Below, one piece after another: positions 1 to 6,017 of a DNA stretch of 6,104 nt. The notes under the pieces are model-generated. The model saw only the letters and a list, made by a program, of their open reading frames with translations. It did no database searches and was not told the DNA's origin. The stretch lies in NCBI GenBank assembly GCA_002340515.1, contig DDMF01000085.1, positions 1 through 6,104 of the forward strand, written 5' to 3'. The translations under genes and the position numbers were made by a program. How positions within the stretch are numbered: position 1 is the first letter of the stretch; every line of letters begins with the position of its first letter. This DNA is from Rhodobacteraceae bacterium UBA2553. Its GTDB lineage: Bacteria; Pseudomonadota; Alphaproteobacteria; Rhodobacterales; Rhodobacteraceae.

Positions 1-1150
1 CCATGCCGCCGCCGATACACAGGGTCGCGAGACCCTTTTTCGCGTCACGGCGCTTCATTTCAAAGAGCAACGTGTTGAGGATCCGACAGCCGGACGCACC
101 AATTGGGTGACCGATGGCGATTGCGCCGCCGTTCACATTCACAATCGATGGGTCCCAACCCATGTCTTTGTTCACAGCACAGGCTTGCGCGGCGAAGGCT
201 TCGTTGGCTTCCACCAAGTCCAAATCACCAGCAGACCAACCCGCTTTGTCCAGTGCTTTGCGCGATGCAAAAATCGGCCCGACGCCCATGATCGAGGGGT
301 CAAGACCGGCGGTCGCATAAGAGGCAATGCGCGCCAAGGGTTCCAGCCCGCGCTTTTCCGCTTCATCTGCGGACATCAGCAACACGGCGGCGGCACCATC
401 ATTGATACCGGATGCGTTGGCGGCGGTCACTGACCCGCCCTCACGCACAAAGGCAGGGCGCAGTTTTTGCATGGCTTCCATGGTTGCGCCGTGACGGATG
501 TATTCGTCACTGTCAACAATTGTCTCGCCTTTGCGGGTCTTTACGGTGAAGGGGGTGATTTCATCCGCAAACTTGCCGGCCTTTTGAGCGGCTTCGGCTT
601 TGTTTTGCGACGCAACGGCAAATTCATCCTGCATCTCGCGCGAAATCTGCCATTGGTTGGCGACGTTTTCGGCGGTTTGACCCATGTGATAGCCGTTGAA
701 GGCGTCCCACAGACCGTCTTTGATCATCGAGTCGATGAATTTCATGTCGCCCATTTTGTGACCGGCGCGCAGATGGGCCACATGCGCGCTGAGCGACATG
801 TTTTCCTGACCACCTGCGGCAACAATCGCCGCATCGCCCAGCATGACGTGCTGGGCGCCCAAAGCAACGGTACGCAGCCCCGAGCCACAGACTTGGTTGA
901 TGCCCCAGGCCGCAGATTCGATTGGCAGGCCTGCATTGATATGCGCTTGGCGCGCGGGGTTTTGGCCTTGGCCTGCGGTCAGAACCTGACCGAGAATGGT
1001 TTCATCAACATCTGCTTTGTCGATGCCGGCGCGCGCAACGACGGCTTCCAAAACGGCAGCGCCCAAATCATGCGCTGGCGTGTTTGCGAACGCGCCTGAG
1101 AAACTGCCAACCGCGGTACGTGCGGCCGATACGATTACGACATTGGTCAT
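1..1150 (-). CDS. phaA: Acetyl-CoA C-acetyltransferase (biosynthetic thiolase), 3' end cut by window edge
   Basis: Condenses two acetyl-CoA into acetoacetyl-CoA in the cytoplasm, the first step of polyhydroxybutyrate synthesis; the reaction is reversible. The frame is open from the ATG at 1150 to base 1, giving 383 codons against about 391-392 for the family, so only some eight residues are missing. The N-terminus has the thiolase signature (VVIVSAARTAVGSF). The acyl-accepting cysteine is C88 in NQVCGSGLR, N316 sits in VEANEAFAAQ, H348 in AIGHPIGASG and the base cysteine C378 in CIGGGM. These positions almost coincide with those of the Zoogloea ramigera enzyme. A GGAGG at 1157-1161, six bases before the ATG, supports the start. 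A phaB reductase would be expected just beyond the left edge but cannot be seen. A degradative AtoB-type thiolase is the alternative; the PhaR-type site upstream favours the PHA role. Confidence 0.96.
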   Translation of the reverse strand, partial: MTNVVIVSAARTAVGSFSGAFANTPAHDLGAAVLEAVVARAGIDKADVDETILGQVLTAGQGQNPARQAHINAGLPIESAAWGINQVCGSGLRTVALGAQHVMLGDAAIVAAGGQENMSLSAHVAHLRAGHKMGDMKFIDSMIKDGLWDAFNGYHMGQTAENVANQWQISREMQDEFAVASQNKAEAAQKAGKFADEITPFTVKTRKGETIVDSDEYIRHGATMEAMQKLRPAFVREGGSVTAANASGINDGAAAVLLMSADEAEKRGLEPLARIASYATAGLDPSIMGVGPIFASRKALDKAGWSAGDLDLVEANEAFAAQACAVNKDMGWDPSIVNVNGGAIAIGHPIGASGCRILNTLLFEMKRRDAKKGLATLCIGGGM

Positions 1151-1156
1151 GGTCTT

Positions 1157-1161
1157 CCTCC
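1157..1161 (-). promoter_or_regulatory. Ribosome binding site of the thiolase gene
   Basis: GGAGG on the minus strand with six bases to the ATG at 1150. It fixes the thiolase start, which also matches the conserved N-terminus of the family. Confidence 0.8.
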
Positions 1162-1166
1162 ACCTT

Positions 1167-1215
1167 CTGTCTTGTTGGGGAACGGGTCTGACGTGACCAT
1201 CTCTCCCCAAGACAG
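1167..1215 (-). promoter_or_regulatory. Interrupted inverted repeat in thiolase leader
   Basis: The arms 1204-1215 (CTGTCTTGGGGA on the minus strand) and 1167-1181 (TCCCCAACAAGACAG) pair over 12 bp, with a 3-nt bulge (AAC) in the second arm. The 22-nt loop contains a small nested GGTC/GACC pair. The hairpin ends five bases before the Shine-Dalgarno GGAGG of the thiolase gene, so in RNA it would be a leader stem next to the ribosome binding site. It is not followed by a T-run, so it is unlikely to be an intrinsic terminator. It could equally act as a DNA operator. Its function is not known from the sequence. Confidence 0.55.
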
Positions 1216-1248
1216 CCCAACCCTTACCGCACAATCACGGTTGGCCGC

Positions 1249-1277
1249 ATCCTGTGCTGCATCGCAGAAAAAATCAA
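1249..1277 (-). promoter_or_regulatory. Candidate promoter of the thiolase gene
   Basis: On the minus strand, TTGATT (1277-1272) and CAGGAT (1254-1249) are separated by 17 bp. The -35 is fair and the -10 is weak (three of six consensus bases). The PhaR-like palindrome fills most of the spacer. The preceding EAL gene is on the same strand with no clear terminator between, so read-through is also possible. Confidence 0.3.
1257..1267. promoter_or_regulatory. Candidate PhaR operator (CTGC-N3-GCAG)
   Basis: CTGCATCGCAG is a perfect 4+4 bp palindrome with a 3-bp centre. From memory, it matches the TGC-rich motif CTGC-N3-GCAG described for the PHA-sensing repressor PhaR of Paracoccus denitrificans. 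It lies 107 bp before the ATG of the PHA-type thiolase and inside the spacer of the best candidate promoter there, which suits a repressor that blocks RNA polymerase. No PhaR gene is visible in the window, so the assignment rests on motif and context. Confidence 0.55.
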
Positions 1278-1317
1278 GCGTGGGAAAATTGGGGACGTAT
1301 TGAGGCGGCTTAGAGTG

Positions 1318-2130
1318 TTACGCTGTGCGCCCGAGGAACTTATTCACCTGCCAATAAGGCGTGAGCGTCGGCACGCCAAAATAATAGCCCTGCATGCAAT
1401 CCATTCCGATGGACGTCAGGAATTCAGCATCCTCGAAGGTCTCTACATTTTCCGCCACAACAAACATGTCGAATTTATGGCCCAGATCCAGCAAAGCCTC
1501 GGTCAAGATCTGCCCATCAGGATCATCATGCACGCCCTGGATCAACTCGCCGTCGATTTTAATAATATCAAAGTAGAAGTCTTTGAGATACTTGAAGGAT
1601 GTATAGCCCGCCCCAAAGTCGTCCAGTGCGAAACTGATGCCTTTGTTTTGCAAATCCGTCATGAAGTCACGCACCTCTTCCGGGGCAGAAAGCGCGGTGC
1701 GTTCGGTGATTTCGATGATCAGTCTTTCGCCGACAGTTGGGTCTTTTTTGAGACCCTTATTCAGGACATCATTCCATTGCGCATAGCCGATTGTGAGGGC
1801 GGACATATTGATCGACAGGCGCAGACTTTCTTCTTCAAAAAGCGCTTCAATTCCTTTTTCAAGGGCAAGGGCATCAAGCTGTCGGCCCATGTCGGTATTT
1901 TCAACGACATCGATGAAATCTTTTGCGGGGATGATCCGCCCCTGCTCGTCCGCGACACGCAACAGGCCTTCGTAAAAGGCCATTTTGTCGGGTTGGGCGG
2001 TTTGCACCACCGGCTGAAACGCCAACCTCACCTGTTTTCGGGCCAAGGCGATGCGTACCATATCCATGGTTTCACCCTCGCGTTTCTGCATCGCAATATC
2101 AAACGGGCTGCTTTTGGTTGTGTCGTTCAT
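1318..2130 (-). CDS. Stand-alone EAL-domain cyclic-di-GMP phosphodiesterase
   Basis: Predicted cytoplasmic phosphodiesterase that cleaves c-di-GMP to pGpG, lowering the signal that drives attachment and biofilm. It has 270 residues from the ATG at 2130; an upstream TTG at 2208 is in frame, but the ATG has a GGGGAC ribosome site and a normal N-terminus follows. The EAL domain covers about residues 25-265, leaving only a short N-terminal stretch and no GGDEF, PAS, receiver or membrane segment. The catalytic set is intact: E54 in YEGLLR (the EAL motif in an EGL form), N108 in SINMS, E140 and E143 in EITE, D170-D171 in DDFGAGYTS, K191 in KIDG, E227 in AENVE and Q248 in QGYYFG. The spacing from N108 to E227 agrees with that recalled for active enzymes such as RocR. 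It diverges from tag and lies upstream of the thiolase on the same strand. Activity is predicted; how it is controlled is not visible. Confidence 0.93.
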   Translation of the reverse strand: MNDTTKSSPFDIAMQKREGETMDMVRIALARKQVRLAFQPVVQTAQPDKMAFYEGLLRVADEQGRIIPAKDFIDVVENTDMGRQLDALALEKGIEALFEEESLRLSINMSALTIGYAQWNDVLNKGLKKDPTVGERLIIEITERTALSAPEEVRDFMTDLQNKGISFALDDFGAGYTSFKYLKDFYFDIIKIDGELIQGVHDDPDGQILTEALLDLGHKFDMFVVAENVETFEDAEFLTSIGMDCMQGYYFGVPTLTPYWQVNKFLGRTA

Positions 2131-2166
2131 ATCGTCCCCGAGCGGCAAATCTGTCGCGTTCGTGTC

Positions 2167-2196
2167 ACTATCCCAGTGCTGCCATTTTGTAGACAA
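2167..2196 (-). promoter_or_regulatory. Candidate promoter of the EAL gene
   Basis: On the minus strand, TTGTCT (2196-2191) and GATAGT (2172-2167) are 18 bp apart, each matching four of six sigma-70 consensus bases. It would give a leader of roughly 30 bases before the ATG at 2130. The prediction rests on motif only. Confidence 0.3.
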
Positions 2197-2216
2197 ACAC
2201 CCTAACAAGCTGTAAA
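2187..2216 (+). promoter_or_regulatory. Candidate promoter of tag
   Basis: TTGTAG (2187-2192) and TGTAAA (2211-2216) lie 18 bp apart, with three and four matches to the sigma-70 consensus. It would give a leader of about 55 bases before the tag ATG at 2277. Its -35 overlaps that of the divergent EAL promoter. Prediction by motif only. Confidence 0.28.
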
Positions 2217-2276
2217 AGCTAGGTTTTGCTTAGAATTGTATCGACCTATCGCAACCTATTGAAACTGGGGAATAAG

Positions 2277-2852
2277 ATGACACGATGTGCTTGGGTTGGG
2301 GATGAACCGATCTATCAAAATTACCATGACACCGAATGGGGTGTGCCGGAATACGATGGACGGGCATTGTGGGAGAAGATGATTCTCGATGGATTTCAGG
2401 CCGGATTAAGTTGGATCACAATCCTAAAAAAGCGCGAGAATTTCCGCGAAGCATTTGCCCGGTTTGACCCTGAGGTGATTGCCGGCTGGGGCGAGGCCGA
2501 GATCACCGAGCTGCTTGGCAACCCCGGCATCATTCGCCACCGCGGCAAGATCGCCGCGACCATCACCAACGCACAGGCCTATTTGGATTTGGGCGGGGCC
2601 GAGGCGTTTTCAAAACTGATGTGGGGCTATGTGGGCGGCGCGCCGATGATCGCCCATTACGCCACCCACTCCGAGGTGCCGACCGCAACGGATCTTAGCA
2701 CGCAAATCTCAAAAGATCTGAAGAAACTGGGGTTCAAGTTCTGTGGGCCGACAATTGTTTATGCGTGGATGGAGGCCTGTGGACTTTTCATGAACCATAC
2801 CACAGATTGCGATCGCTACGCTGTGCTTAGCGCAGCATCTTCAAAAGGTTGA
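2277..2852 (+). CDS. tag: DNA-3-methyladenine glycosylase I
   Basis: Base-excision repair enzyme that removes 3-methyladenine from alkylated DNA. It has 191 residues, close to the 187 of E. coli Tag. The start is put at the ATG at 2277, giving MTRCAWVG, which matches the family N-terminus; an in-frame TTG at 2226 would add 17 unlike residues. A modest GGGGAA lies upstream. The zinc-binding set of the family is present: C4, H17, H174 and C178. The conserved HDTEWGVPEYD (17-27), FQAGLSWITILKKRE (40-54) and GIIRHRGKI blocks are also there, including W21 and W46. The position of the base-contacting Glu38 of E. coli Tag is Asp38 here (LDGFQAG), a substitution I believe is common in relatives. The gene diverges from the EAL gene, and its last 26 bp overlap the end of the convergent lytic transglycosylase gene. 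Confidence 0.95.
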   Translation: MTRCAWVGDEPIYQNYHDTEWGVPEYDGRALWEKMILDGFQAGLSWITILKKRENFREAFARFDPEVIAGWGEAEITELLGNPGIIRHRGKIAATITNAQAYLDLGGAEAFSKLMWGYVGGAPMIAHYATHSEVPTATDLSTQISKDLKKLGFKFCGPTIVYAWMEACGLFMNHTTDCDRYAVLSAASSKG

Positions 2853-4011
2853 CGCTGGGCACACCGGTTTCGCGCAGACCTTTTGAGGCCTCATAAGCGC
2901 GGATCGCCGCGCGGCCTTTTTCACCAATCACCCCGTCCGCGCGACCGGCGTTGAACCCGGCAGCGTTCAGGCGAGATTGCAGCGCCACGCGTTCCTTGGT
3001 CGACATGCCCCACGGGTTTTTTGGATAGCCTGATCGAAGCGGACCTTCGCCCGCCAAACGGTCGGCCAGATGCCCCACGCCAATCGCGTAGCTGTCTGCA
3101 AAATTATAGGTCTTGATGATGTGAAAGTTGGGGTAAATTATAAAGATAGGCCCCGAAGGCCCAGCAGGCAGGATCAGCGCGCCTTTGCGTGATCCGCTCA
3201 GCGCGCGGCCACTTGCGCGGGTCACACCCAGCTTTGCCCAATCGGACAGTTCGCGCGGAAACACCCGACCCGTCAGCGCCAGATCAAACCCCTTGGGCAG
3301 GCGCACTTCTTCGCCCCAACGCGGCCCTTTGGACCAGCCGTTTGCCTTGAGAAATGCTGCGGTGGAGGCCAGCGCATCTGTGGGATCATCAGACCAAATA
3401 TTGCGCCGCCCGTCGCCATTGTGATCGACCGCATGCTTCAAATAAGACGATGGCATGAACTGTGTGTGGCCCATTGCGCCCGCGTAGGATCCGCGCATGT
3501 TAGCGGGCGAAATGTCGCCCGATTGCAGGATCTGAAGGGCGGCCAGAAGTTCAGTTTCAAACTGTTCCCGCCTGCGCCCGTCATAGGCCAGCGTGGCCAG
3601 GGCGGAAAGGGTTGAGGTCTTACCGCGAAAGCCGCCAAAGCTGCTTTCCATGCCCCAAATCGCCACGATGATCTCTTTCGGAACGCCGTATTTACGTTCG
3701 AGCTGACCCAACAGGGTCTTGTGTTTTCTCAGCTTCGCCTGCCCGTTTTTGATCCGCGAAGGGGCGGCGGCGGATGAGATATAGAACTCCAGCGGTTTGG
3801 CCGTTTCCGCCGGTTTGCGGTCAGATTTGATCACGCCTGACAGATATTCCGCGCCATTCAGCGCCTTTAGCGTGGCCGGTTTGATCCCCACTTTAGCTGC
3901 GCGTTTTTTGAACCCGGAGAGCCAGTTTTGAAAGCCCGCATTGGCAAGGGCCGCGCGCGGCGCAAGGATCAATCCTGTCAGCCCTGTTAAAATCAAACGT
4001 CTGGAATACAT
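2827..4011 (-). CDS. MltB-family lytic murein transglycosylase with Tat-like signal and C-terminal peptidoglycan-binding domain
   Basis: Periplasmic enzyme predicted to cleave the MurNAc-GlcNAc bond of peptidoglycan with formation of 1,6-anhydro-MurNAc. It has 394 residues from the ATG at 4011; AGGAG at 4020-4024 is eight bases upstream, and an adjacent in-frame TTG at 4014 is less likely. The N-terminus SRRLILTGLTGLILAP ending in ALA-NA looks like a twin-arginine signal peptide with cleavage near residue 24. There is no lipobox cysteine, so it should be soluble, unlike E. coli MltB. The SLT_2 catalytic domain covers about residues 26-320, with catalytic E122 in WGMESSFGGF and the AGAMGHTQFMPSSY motif near 177-190. 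An EF-hand-like loop (DHNGDGRRN) at about 196-204 parallels the calcium site of Slt35. A PG_binding_1-type domain fills about 335-394. It is last in the minus-strand cluster, 66 bp after the hydrolase gene. Confidence 0.94.
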   Translation of the reverse strand: MYSRRLILTGLTGLILAPRAALANAGFQNWLSGFKKRAAKVGIKPATLKALNGAEYLSGVIKSDRKPAETAKPLEFYISSAAAPSRIKNGQAKLRKHKTLLGQLERKYGVPKEIIVAIWGMESSFGGFRGKTSTLSALATLAYDGRRREQFETELLAALQILQSGDISPANMRGSYAGAMGHTQFMPSSYLKHAVDHNGDGRRNIWSDDPTDALASTAAFLKANGWSKGPRWGEEVRLPKGFDLALTGRVFPRELSDWAKLGVTRASGRALSGSRKGALILPAGPSGPIFIIYPNFHIIKTYNFADSYAIGVGHLADRLAGEGPLRSGYPKNPWGMSTKERVALQSRLNAAGFNAGRADGVIGEKGRAAIRAYEASKGLRETGVPSVNLLKMLR

Positions 4012-4019
4012 CAATAAAT

Positions 4020-4024
4020 CTCCT
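4020..4024 (-). promoter_or_regulatory. Ribosome binding site deciding the transglycosylase start
   Basis: AGGAG on the minus strand lies eight bases before the ATG at 4011 and five before the TTG at 4014. The usual preference for ATG and the spacing favour 4011. Confidence 0.6.
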
Positions 4025-4077
4025 GCCTATGTGGGTAGCATACGGTAGTGTCGCACCGCCACAAAGGGGAGAGTTAT

Positions 4078-4611
4078 CTAAGGCGAAACTCTGCTTGCGC
4101 GCCCAGGCTTAGGGATGTGGGCGCGAATGAGATCCATTCCGGGGCCATCCATTTGCGCATAGAACGCGTGTTCGCAATTGTGGAAAAGCGTGTAAGCGTC
4201 CGGCACAGCTTCTAACCAATTTTGGTCAGGTCGATGGGGATCCTCCGCGCCAAAAAACACCTGATTTGGCACCGCAATTTTGGACACATCCCGCAACCGC
4301 GTTGAGGACACACAGGTTAGCGCAGACAGTGCCAACCCCTGTACCGCGGCCTGCCACAACAACGTTCCGCCTGCGCTAAACCCAATCGCCACCGCGTGTT
4401 TTGGCACCCGCGACAACAGCGCCTCAACCACCCGCACCGCCTCACCTCGGGTGAAGAGATGCTGGTGCAATGCCTCACCCGATAGTTCTGGTGCACCCAA
4501 TAACTTCGCAAGTGTGAAATGTGTCACTGCCGCAGGTGACACACCCAGCCAGAGCGCACATTCCGTCGCCGAAGGCGCGCCCCAAATATCTGATACAACA
4601 CAATACTTCAT
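4078..4611 (-). CDS. Small alpha/beta hydrolase (dienelactone hydrolase-like)
   Basis: Predicted soluble serine hydrolase of the alpha/beta fold; the substrate is unknown. It has 177 residues, shorter than most family members (about 200-280), with no signal peptide. The opening strand and turn (YCVVSDIWG) resemble dienelactone hydrolase-type proteins. The nucleophile elbow is GFSAGG with S79, the acid is most likely D124 in FFGAEDPH, and the histidine is H148 in CEHAFYA, so the triad is complete and in the expected order. The region between strand 1 and the elbow is compact, so the cap is probably minimal. The Shine-Dalgarno before the ATG is poor (CTGCCACCG). With only 33 bp after the membrane oxygenase gene, translation may depend on the upstream gene. 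An esterase or thioesterase acting on a product of the neighbouring oxygenase is possible but is inference. Confidence 0.85.
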   Translation of the reverse strand: MKYCVVSDIWGAPSATECALWLGVSPAAVTHFTLAKLLGAPELSGEALHQHLFTRGEAVRVVEALLSRVPKHAVAIGFSAGGTLLWQAAVQGLALSALTCVSSTRLRDVSKIAVPNQVFFGAEDPHRPDQNWLEAVPDAYTLFHNCEHAFYAQMDGPGMDLIRAHIPKPGRASRVSP

Positions 4612-4644
4612 CGGTGGCAGTTTGACCCAAATTCGGCGAGATGG

Positions 4645-5580
4645 CTACATCCGGCTTTCTTCAAACCCCGGCGTGCCCGCCTTTTCAGGGTTCCGTTTCA
4701 CGTCGATGCGTTTGAGCATTTCTGTTGAGCCGCCTTTGCCATCATGCCGCCATCCGGGTGGTTTGATCGCGTAGTTCCAGCGGTCATACCACGTCACGCC
4801 GGGCTGGGTCCAATCCTTGAAAATCGCCACCCATTCATGAAAGGCAACACGCAGGGGGTTGAAGGTGCCGATGTTGTGCACCAGCCCGTAATCCACCGGT
4901 TCGTCGCGTTGCTCCGGCACAAAGGTGCCAAACATCCGGTCCCAAATGATGAACACGCCTGCATAATTGGCATCCAAATAGCGCGCATTTCGGCCGTGAT
5001 GCACGCGGTGGTGCGAGGGTGTGTTCATCACGGCTTCAAACCAACGCGGGCATTTATCAATGGCTTCGGTGTGGATCCAGAACTGGTAGATCAGGTTCAG
5101 CCCGCCCACGAAAAAGATCATTGCCGGGTGAAACCCCATCAGCACCAAAGGCGCGCGCACAATCATCATCAACGTGAACGTCCCGGTCCAGGTTTGCCGA
5201 AGCGCCGTCGTCAGATTGTAATGCTGGCTTGAATGGTGGTTCACGTGGCTCGCCCAGACCCAACGGATCCGGTGGCCAAACCGATGCACCCAGTAATAAC
5301 GCAGATCATCCAGCACAAAACAGATCGCAATCACCCACCACGCGTGGCCCAGATCAAGCGGCGTGATCGCCCAGAGCGCCATGAAAAACCAATAGGCAAT
5401 GAACCCGACCAAAAGGCCAGACACCACAGAGCCAACGCCCATGAAAAGGCTGGTCATTGCATCTTGTGCCTCATACCGCCCACCGCGTTTTTCATAAAAG
5501 ATCCACGCCATTTCCAGCGCAATCGCCAGCACGAAAAACGGCGTCGCCAAGTCAGTCACATTCGGAAAATTGAGCGTCAT
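4645..5580 (-). CDS. Histidine-box membrane oxygenase, alkylglycerol monooxygenase-like (fatty acid hydroxylase/sterol desaturase superfamily)
   Basis: Integral membrane di-iron oxygenase with 311 residues. Hydrophobic segments lie at about 12-30, 43-70, 79-91 and 132-165. The metal-binding histidine boxes are HRFGH (H99, H103), HVNHH (H112, H115, H116), a lone H170 and HHRVHH (H190, H191, H194, H195). The stretches after the second box (HHSSQHYNLTTALRQ) and around the third (NTPSHHRVHHGRN and IIWDRMFGTF) look more like alkylglycerol monooxygenase (AGMO/TMEM195), which cleaves the ether bond of alkylglycerols, than like C-5 sterol desaturase. Bacterial relatives are usually annotated only as sterol desaturase family. 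The true substrate is unknown; ether lipids, fatty acyl chains or hopanoid-like lipids are all open. The ATG overlaps the stop of the upstream small membrane protein (ATGA at 5577-5580), implying translational coupling. Confidence 0.9.
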   Translation of the reverse strand: MTLNFPNVTDLATPFFVLAIALEMAWIFYEKRGGRYEAQDAMTSLFMGVGSVVSGLLVGFIAYWFFMALWAITPLDLGHAWWVIAICFVLDDLRYYWVHRFGHRIRWVWASHVNHHSSQHYNLTTALRQTWTGTFTLMMIVRAPLVLMGFHPAMIFFVGGLNLIYQFWIHTEAIDKCPRWFEAVMNTPSHHRVHHGRNARYLDANYAGVFIIWDRMFGTFVPEQRDEPVDYGLVHNIGTFNPLRVAFHEWVAIFKDWTQPGVTWYDRWNYAIKPPGWRHDGKGGSTEMLKRIDVKRNPEKAGTPGFEESRM

Positions 5581-5972
5581 TGCTGCCCCTCTTCAATCTG
5601 CGCACGCCACGCGGTGGCTTCATCCGGGGTCAGATGCAACACAACGCAAGGGGCGGCAAAATCATGGAATTTCAAGATCAAACCTTTGGGATGCGCTTGA
5701 ACATCGGCGCCGGCCAGATCATGGCTTGTTGCATCCAGCCCCATCACCCATAAGACGCCCCAGCCGCGACGTGAACGCACCAAAGCCGCTTGCCCGCTTT
5801 GGGCCACGATCACCTCTTGGGCGGGGGCGGTGACATTGTCGGCACCCCATTCGGCCCGCGCAATCGCTTCATCCGTCAGCACAAGTGTTTGGTCGAATTT
5901 CATGACCCTCATCATGACGTAGACGGCCAACAGACCCACCACGACAATTGATGCCATAACCTCTAGCGGCAT
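5577..5972 (-). CDS. Small membrane-anchored protein of unknown function
   Basis: I do not recognise a family. It has 131 residues from the ATG at 5972, chosen because GGGAGGA at 5977-5983 sits just upstream; longer in-frame starts reach 6047 but would run through that ribosome site and the likely promoter. Residues 1-22 (MPLEVMASIVVVGLL and following) form one transmembrane helix, with the remaining ~105 residues soluble. The first charged residue after the helix is R22, followed by K25. The soluble part is mixed alpha/beta in appearance, with VLHLTPDEATAWRAQIEEG at the end, and has one cysteine and no known catalytic motif. Its stop overlaps the start of the oxygenase gene by ATGA, so the two are likely made together. 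It may be an accessory subunit or an unrelated protein in the same operon. Confidence 0.85.
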   Translation of the reverse strand: MPLEVMASIVVVGLLAVYVMMRVMKFDQTLVLTDEAIARAEWGADNVTAPAQEVIVAQSGQAALVRSRRGWGVLWVMGLDATSHDLAGADVQAHPKGLILKFHDFAAPCVVLHLTPDEATAWRAQIEEGQQ

Positions 5973-5976
5973 CCTG

Positions 5977-5983
5977 TCCTCCC
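5977..5983 (-). promoter_or_regulatory. Ribosome binding site fixing the start of the small membrane protein
   Basis: GGGAGGA on the minus strand, four bases before the ATG at 5972. This is the strongest Shine-Dalgarno near the right end and excludes the longer in-frame starts. Confidence 0.7.
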
Positions 5984-6017
5984 TGATCATTCCCACCTTT
6001 TCGGTGGTGTTCCGAGG

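Noticed and set aside
467..1099. A 210-codon open frame on the plus strand
   Set aside because: It is antisense to the thiolase gene, which shows all active-site residues in frame; open antisense frames are common in GC-rich DNA.
1268..1317. T6 run on the minus strand after the EAL gene as an intrinsic terminator
   Set aside because: No GC-rich stem precedes it between the EAL stop and the T-run, and the run overlaps the candidate -35 of the thiolase promoter.
2126..2170. GTTC words in the EAL/tag region as an alphaproteobacterial SOS box (GTTC-N7-GTTC)
   Set aside because: Neither GTTC has a second GTTC at the required spacing, so LexA control of tag is not supported.
1300..2205. A 301-codon open frame on the plus strand over the EAL gene
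   Set aside because: It is a mirror of the EAL gene, whose full catalytic motifs prove the minus strand is coding. The antisense product has no recognisable domain.
4012..4077. Short CGGT/ACCG inverted repeat between the hydrolase and transglycosylase genes
   Set aside because: The arms are only four bases with an 8-base loop and no T-run; it is too weak to call a terminator or operator.
4744..5232. A 162-codon open frame on the plus strand, histidine- and arginine-rich
   Set aside because: It is the shadow of the histidine-box oxygenase on the minus strand; the odd composition comes from reading the complement.
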